Shown: piece after piece, positions 60,337 to 64,000 of the stretch | Numbering within the stretch: position 1 is the first letter of the stretch | How the letters are laid out: each line of letters begins with the position of its first letter | Source of the DNA: Streptomyces sp. Q6 | Lineage (GTDB): Bacteria > Actinomycetota > Actinomycetes > Streptomycetales > Streptomycetaceae | Length of the DNA stretch: 64,000 nucleotides | Direction of reading: 5' to 3' | Assembly (NCBI RefSeq): GCF_036967205.1 | Contig: NZ_CP146022.1 | Span: forward strand, 7,502,001 to 7,566,000 | Notes under the pieces: model-generated | What the model was told of the DNA's origin: nothing | Databases searched by the model: none | The model's input: only the letters and a program-made list of their open reading frames with translations | Position numbers and translations under genes: made by a program

Positions 60337-61731
60337 TCACCTGGGGTCCGGCCCCGCGTGCAGGGCGGCGAGTGCCGACTCGACCGCCCGGTGGAAGGTC
60401 GGGTACGTGTAGATCATGTGCCGCAGCCGGGCGACGGGCACCTCGGCGTGCACGGCCACGTTCAGGCCGTACAGCACCTCGCCGCCCGCGGGACCCGCCG
60501 ACGTCGCGCCGACGAGAACCCCTCGGTCGGCGTCCTCGACCAGCTTGATGAACCCCTCGCCGCCCGGCCCGTGGAGCCAGCCGCGGGTGGAGGACGAGAG
60601 CGGCACCACGGACGTACGCACCCGCAGCCCCCGCTCCCGCGCCCGGCGCTCCGTCAGACCCACGGCGCCGATCTCCGGATCGGTGAACGTGACCCGGGGC
60701 AGCGCCCGGTAGTCGGCGTCCGGCCCCGGCTGCCCGAGCAGGTCCCGCACGGCGATCTCGGCCTGGTACATGGACACATGGGTGAAGGCACCCCGGCCCG
60801 TGACGTCGCCCACCGCCCACAGACCCTCCGCGACCCGCATCCGGCCGTCGGTCTCCAGGGCCCCGGCCGCCGGATCGAGCCCCACCGTGTCCACGCCGAG
60901 CGCGGCCAGGTCGGCGTACCGTCCGGTGGCGACGAGGAGCCGCTCCGCGCGCAGGGGTTCGCCACCGCTCTCCAGCGCGACGGTGAACCCGGCACCGTCG
61001 TGACCGACCTGCCGCACCCGAGCGGCGGTCAGGACCGTGACGCCGTCCTCCCGCAGCGCCCGCTCGGCCAGCTCGCCCGCCTCCGGCTCCTCCTGCGACA
61101 GCAGCCGGTCCTGCCCCTCCACGACGGTCACCGCACAGCTGAACCGGGCGAAGACCTGGGCGAGTTCGACACCGATGGCGCCCCCGCCGAGCACCAGCAT
61201 CGACGCGGGCAGCTCCTTGGCCGCCATGGCGTCCCGGTTCGTCCAGTACGGCGTCCCGGCCAGGCCCGGCACCGCGGGCGTCCGAGGCCGTGTGCCGGTG
61301 GCCAGCACGACACCGCGCCGCGCCGCGAACGTACGCGCGCCGACGGTGACCTGCCGAGGGCCGCGCAGGCGTCCCCTGCCGCGGACGAGCCGGACGCCCT
61401 TGGCGGTCAGCCGGTCCGCCGCGACCCGGTCGTTCCAGTCGTCGGTGGCCTCGCCACTGATCCGGCCGGCCACCGTGCCCCAGTCGGCGGCCACCGTCGC
61501 ACCGCCGGCCAGGGCGGCCACCCGTCCCGCCTCGGCGAGCACGTTCCCGGCCCGGACCATCATCTTGCTGGGCACACAGCCCCAGTACGGACACTCGCCG
61601 CCGACGAGCTCCGCCTCCACCCCGACGACGTCGAGGCCCGCCTCGGCCAGCGTGCCCGCGAGGTACTCCCCGCCGGGCCCCAGACCGACGACCACCACGT
61701 CGACCCGCTCGATCCGCTCGTCCGTATTCAT
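60337..61731 (-). CDS. Pyridine nucleotide-disulfide oxidoreductase (Lpd/MerA-like)
   Basis: A 464-aa protein from ATG 61731 (AGGAG upstream). FAD site VVVVGLGPGGEYLA at 12-25, redox-active disulfide CPYWGC with Cys47 and Cys52, NAD(P) site LVLGGGAIGVELA, second FAD site VAEGLWAVGDVTG, and the C-terminal dimerisation domain. The usual HPT-type active-site motif reads YTYPTFHRAVE, so the His-Glu pair is altered. It is not near pyruvate dehydrogenase or mer genes, so a general thiol or dye reductase is likely. Confidence 0.9.
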   Translation of the reverse strand: MNTDERIERVDVVVVGLGPGGEYLAGTLAEAGLDVVGVEAELVGGECPYWGCVPSKMMVRAGNVLAEAGRVAALAGGATVAADWGTVAGRISGEATDDWNDRVAADRLTAKGVRLVRGRGRLRGPRQVTVGARTFAARRGVVLATGTRPRTPAVPGLAGTPYWTNRDAMAAKELPASMLVLGGGAIGVELAQVFARFSCAVTVVEGQDRLLSQEEPEAGELAERALREDGVTVLTAARVRQVGHDGAGFTVALESGGEPLRAERLLVATGRYADLAALGVDTVGLDPAAGALETDGRMRVAEGLWAVGDVTGRGAFTHVSMYQAEIAVRDLLGQPGPDADYRALPRVTFTDPEIGAVGLTERRARERGLRVRTSVVPLSSSTRGWLHGPGGEGFIKLVEDADRGVLVGATSAGPAGGEVLYGLNVAVHAEVPVARLRHMIYTYPTFHRAVESALAALHAGPDPR

Positions 61732-61952
61732 GTCACTCCTCACCATGGGCTGTCCCGAGGACGCTAGGAGCGGGAAGCGGGACCCCCGTGCCCGTCGGCG
61801 CACGGGCACTTGCCCCAGAGCGAACCCCTCGGCCGCCAGCGCGACGCAGTGCGCCGACAGGCATCCGCGCATGCGCTCGACGACAAGTCGGCCCGCCCGT
61901 ACGCGCCTAGCGTCACCGGCGTACGCACAGCACGAACCGCAGGAGGCGGACC

Positions 61953-62531
61953 ATGACCAGCAACTCCCGACCCGCGAACGGCAGCCAGCCGTGGCTGCAC
62001 CAGAAGGGGGAGGTCATCCAGGAGTTCGGAACCGTCAAGCAGTTCCCCGTCGGCCTCACCTACGAGGCCCGGATGTACGCCTGCCAGCGGCTGAACAAGG
62101 CCCTGGCGGACACCCAGATCCTCTACGGCCTCTACAAGAAGCACCACTGGCTGATGCGCGGCGCCACCTTCTACCAACTCCACCTGGTCCTGGACAAGCA
62201 CGCCACGGAACAGCTCGAACTCGTCGACACCCTCGCCGAACGGGTCCAGTCCCTGGGCGGGGTCGCGGTCGGCGACCCCCGGCACGTCGCCGAGATCACC
62301 TCGATCCCGCGGCCCCCGGACGGCGTGGAGGAGGTGCCGGTCATGCTGTCGCGGCTCCTGGAGGCACACGAGGCCATTCTCGTCGAGGCCCACGACGCGG
62401 CCGCCAGGACAGCCGAACTCGGCGACGACGGCACCAACGACCTGCTGGTCTCCCAGGTGATCAGGACCGGGGAGCGCCAAGCGTGGTTCCTGGCCGAGCA
62501 CTTGGTGGACACCCCGCTCGTCCGCTCCTGA
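61953..62531 (+). CDS. Dps-family ferritin-like protein
   Basis: A 192-aa protein behind AGGAGG. Helices with the Dps ferroxidase pattern: LYGLYKKHHWLMRGATFYQLHLVLDKH, read as H-x3-RG then LH-x2-D, and LEAHEAILVEAHDAAA. It probably stores iron or protects DNA under oxidative stress, which fits the neighbouring redox genes. Confidence 0.88.
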   Translation: MTSNSRPANGSQPWLHQKGEVIQEFGTVKQFPVGLTYEARMYACQRLNKALADTQILYGLYKKHHWLMRGATFYQLHLVLDKHATEQLELVDTLAERVQSLGGVAVGDPRHVAEITSIPRPPDGVEEVPVMLSRLLEAHEAILVEAHDAAARTAELGDDGTNDLLVSQVIRTGERQAWFLAEHLVDTPLVRS

Positions 62532-62659
62532 ACAGGGCGCCCGCGTGCGGCAGTTCGATGGGGTGACTTTCGACGATTCCCCTCGCGGGGCGAACAGATG
62601 AGCGCTTCGTGGATACAGTCGATGGCGGCCCAGCGGTGATCAACTGAGGGAGACGCGCA

Positions 62660-64000
62660 TTGTCGGGACAGGTCGACACCGGTGGTCGTCGGTTGCCCGG
62701 ACTGTCCGGGCCGCGCTTCGTCGGACGGGAGAGCGAGGTCGCCGCGCTCGAAGCCGCACTCGGGCAGCCGGCCGTGATCCTGGTCGAGGGCGAGGCGGGG
62801 ATCGGGAAGACCAGGCTGCTGCGGGAGTTCCTCGCCGCGCAGGCCGCACGCGGTCACCGCGCCCTGGCCGGAGCCTGCCCCGAGCTGCGCGTGCCCTACA
62901 CGCTCGGCGCGGTCGTCGACGCGGTGCGCGACGGGGTCGACGGCGTCGCCCGGCTGGGACTCAGCGGCCTGGGCGGCGCGCTCCGCCCGCTGTTCCCCGA
63001 ATGGGCGGCCGAACTGCCGCCCGCCCCCGAGCTGTTGGACGACGCGTCCGCCGCCCGGCACCGGCTGTTCCGCGCCTTCGTCGAGGTCCTCGACCGGCTC
63101 GACGTGGCCCTGCTCGTCCTGGAGGACGTGCACTGGGCCGACGAGGCCACCCTGGAGTTCCTGCTGTTCCTCGTCTCCCGAAGACCCCAGCCGGTGAGCC
63201 TGGTGCTGACGTACCGGCGCGAGGACGTGCCGTCCGACTCGCTGCTGCTGCGCCTCTCCTCCCGGCTGCCGGCCGAAGCCCACCTGGTCAGGCTCGCGTT
63301 GCGGCCGCTGGACATCGGCGAGACCGCGGAGGTCGTCTCCTCGATGCTGGCGGACGAGTACGTCTCCGCCGAGTTCGCGACCTTCCTGCACGAGCGCACG
63401 GAGGGCGTGCCGCTCGCCGTGGAGGAGTCGGTGCGGCTGCTCCACGACCGGGCCGACCTCATCCGGCACAACGGCGCCTGGGCACGCCGCCGCCTCGACC
63501 GCATCGAGGTGCCGCCCACGATCCGCGACGGCGTCCTGGAACGGGTCAGACGGCTCGACCCCGACACCCGGACCGTGCTCCACGCGATGTCGGTGCTCTC
63601 CGGATCGGCCGACCACGCGACGCTGCGCGAGGTGACGGGCCTGTCCGAGGACCGGCTTCCCGCGGCGGTCGCCGACGCGCTGACCGGCAGCCTGCTGCGC
63701 GAGGACCGGCCCGGCCAGTGGTCGTTCCGGCACTCCCTGACCGGGCACGCCCTGTACGAGGCCGTGCCCGCCGAGGAGCGGCGGGCCATGCACCGGCGGG
63801 CCGGGCGCGCGTTGGAGAGGTGGCCCGCGCCGCCCGTGGCCGAACTGGCCCGGCACTTCCGGCTGGCCGGCGAGACCGAGGCCGCGCGCGGGTACACCGA
63901 GGAGGCCGTCGCCCTGTGCGTGCAGTCCGGAGACGTCGCCACGTCGTCGCTGCTGCTGCACAGCCTGGTCACGACCGTCGAACTGCCCGCCGAGCCGCTG
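62660..64000 (+). CDS. LuxR/LAL-type AAA regulator, 3' end outside the window
   Basis: TTG at 62660 follows GAGGGAG by 7 nt; no ATG or GTG gives a better start. P-loop VEGEAGIGKTRLL lies near residues 35-47, and LLVLEDVHWADE gives Walker B. TPR-like helices begin before the window edge. The C-terminal HTH expected for a LuxR-type or BTAD regulator would lie outside the window. The family is a large ATP-dependent activator of secondary metabolism or stress genes. Confidence 0.85.
   Translation, partial: MSGQVDTGGRRLPGLSGPRFVGRESEVAALEAALGQPAVILVEGEAGIGKTRLLREFLAAQAARGHRALAGACPELRVPYTLGAVVDAVRDGVDGVARLGLSGLGGALRPLFPEWAAELPPAPELLDDASAARHRLFRAFVEVLDRLDVALLVLEDVHWADEATLEFLLFLVSRRPQPVSLVLTYRREDVPSDSLLLRLSSRLPAEAHLVRLALRPLDIGETAEVVSSMLADEYVSAEFATFLHERTEGVPLAVEESVRLLHDRADLIRHNGAWARRRLDRIEVPPTIRDGVLERVRRLDPDTRTVLHAMSVLSGSADHATLREVTGLSEDRLPAAVADALTGSLLREDRPGQWSFRHSLTGHALYEAVPAEERRAMHRRAGRALERWPAPPVAELARHFRLAGETEAARGYTEEAVALCVQSGDVATSSLLLHSLVTTVELPAEPL

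Overview
The window looks like chromosomal DNA of a Streptomyces or close relative. GC is high with strong third-position G/C bias. There is an ATP-binding protein / XRE (DUF5753) / DUF397 trio of the kind common in streptomycetes, frequent GTG/TTG starts and GTGA/ATGA stop-start overlaps. No rRNA, tRNA or CRISPR array was seen.

Region 1 (1-2541): the end of a vWA gene, then a PP2C phosphatase and a divergent protein kinase, stop-start overlapped. This is the TerY-P (vWA-PP2C-kinase) arrangement. Region 2 (2760-6200): degenerate insertion sequences (two IS3 OrfA remnants and an IS110 transposase with an in-frame TGA), an orphan gene and an FG-GAP fragment.

Region 3 (6212-38394): a large defence-type island. 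It holds a DUF6119/TIGR04141 protein, an N-6 methylase-like protein with an HTH, and an McrB-McrC-SF1 helicase operon. Next come a TPR protein, a small protein, a GrpE-like protein and a zinc-ribbon Hsp70 in one chaperone operon, then a regulatory trio. The right-hand operon encodes a kinase-helicase-DUF1998-nuclease fusion of about 2117 aa, a DrmD-like SNF2 helicase and a DrmMI-like methylase. Four promoter regions across 28 kb carry the same dyad or a near match (GTTGAC-N3-GTCAAC), so the blocks may form one co-regulated system. Beyond it lie a decayed sigma factor with two TAG stops, a frameshifted DUF2399/TIGR02679 (Wadjet JetD-like) fragment and a broken IS30 transposase.

Region 4 (40502-42956): a compact RiPP cluster. 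A 27-residue precursor ends in AWYFWY and is followed by a strong hairpin with a T-rich tail and two overlapping cytochrome P450 genes. The C-terminus differs by one residue from the tryptorubin core AWYIWY, so this is probably an atropopeptide locus.

Region 5 (43317-47915): a small membrane protein, an XRE/sigma-region-4 hybrid and an orphan protein form one overlapping operon, divergent from an XRE-NB-ARC-TPR (STAND) regulator.

Region 6 (48282-64000): accessory metabolism and stress genes. These are an AraC-type regulator, three alpha/beta hydrolases, an amidohydrolase, an isochorismatase-like hydrolase, DoxX and DUF1275 membrane proteins, an MFS exporter, pirin, a GNAT protein, a flavoprotein disulfide reductase, a Dps-like protein and the start of a LuxR-type AAA regulator. 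Several gaps between these genes carry short tandem repeats of different unit lengths.
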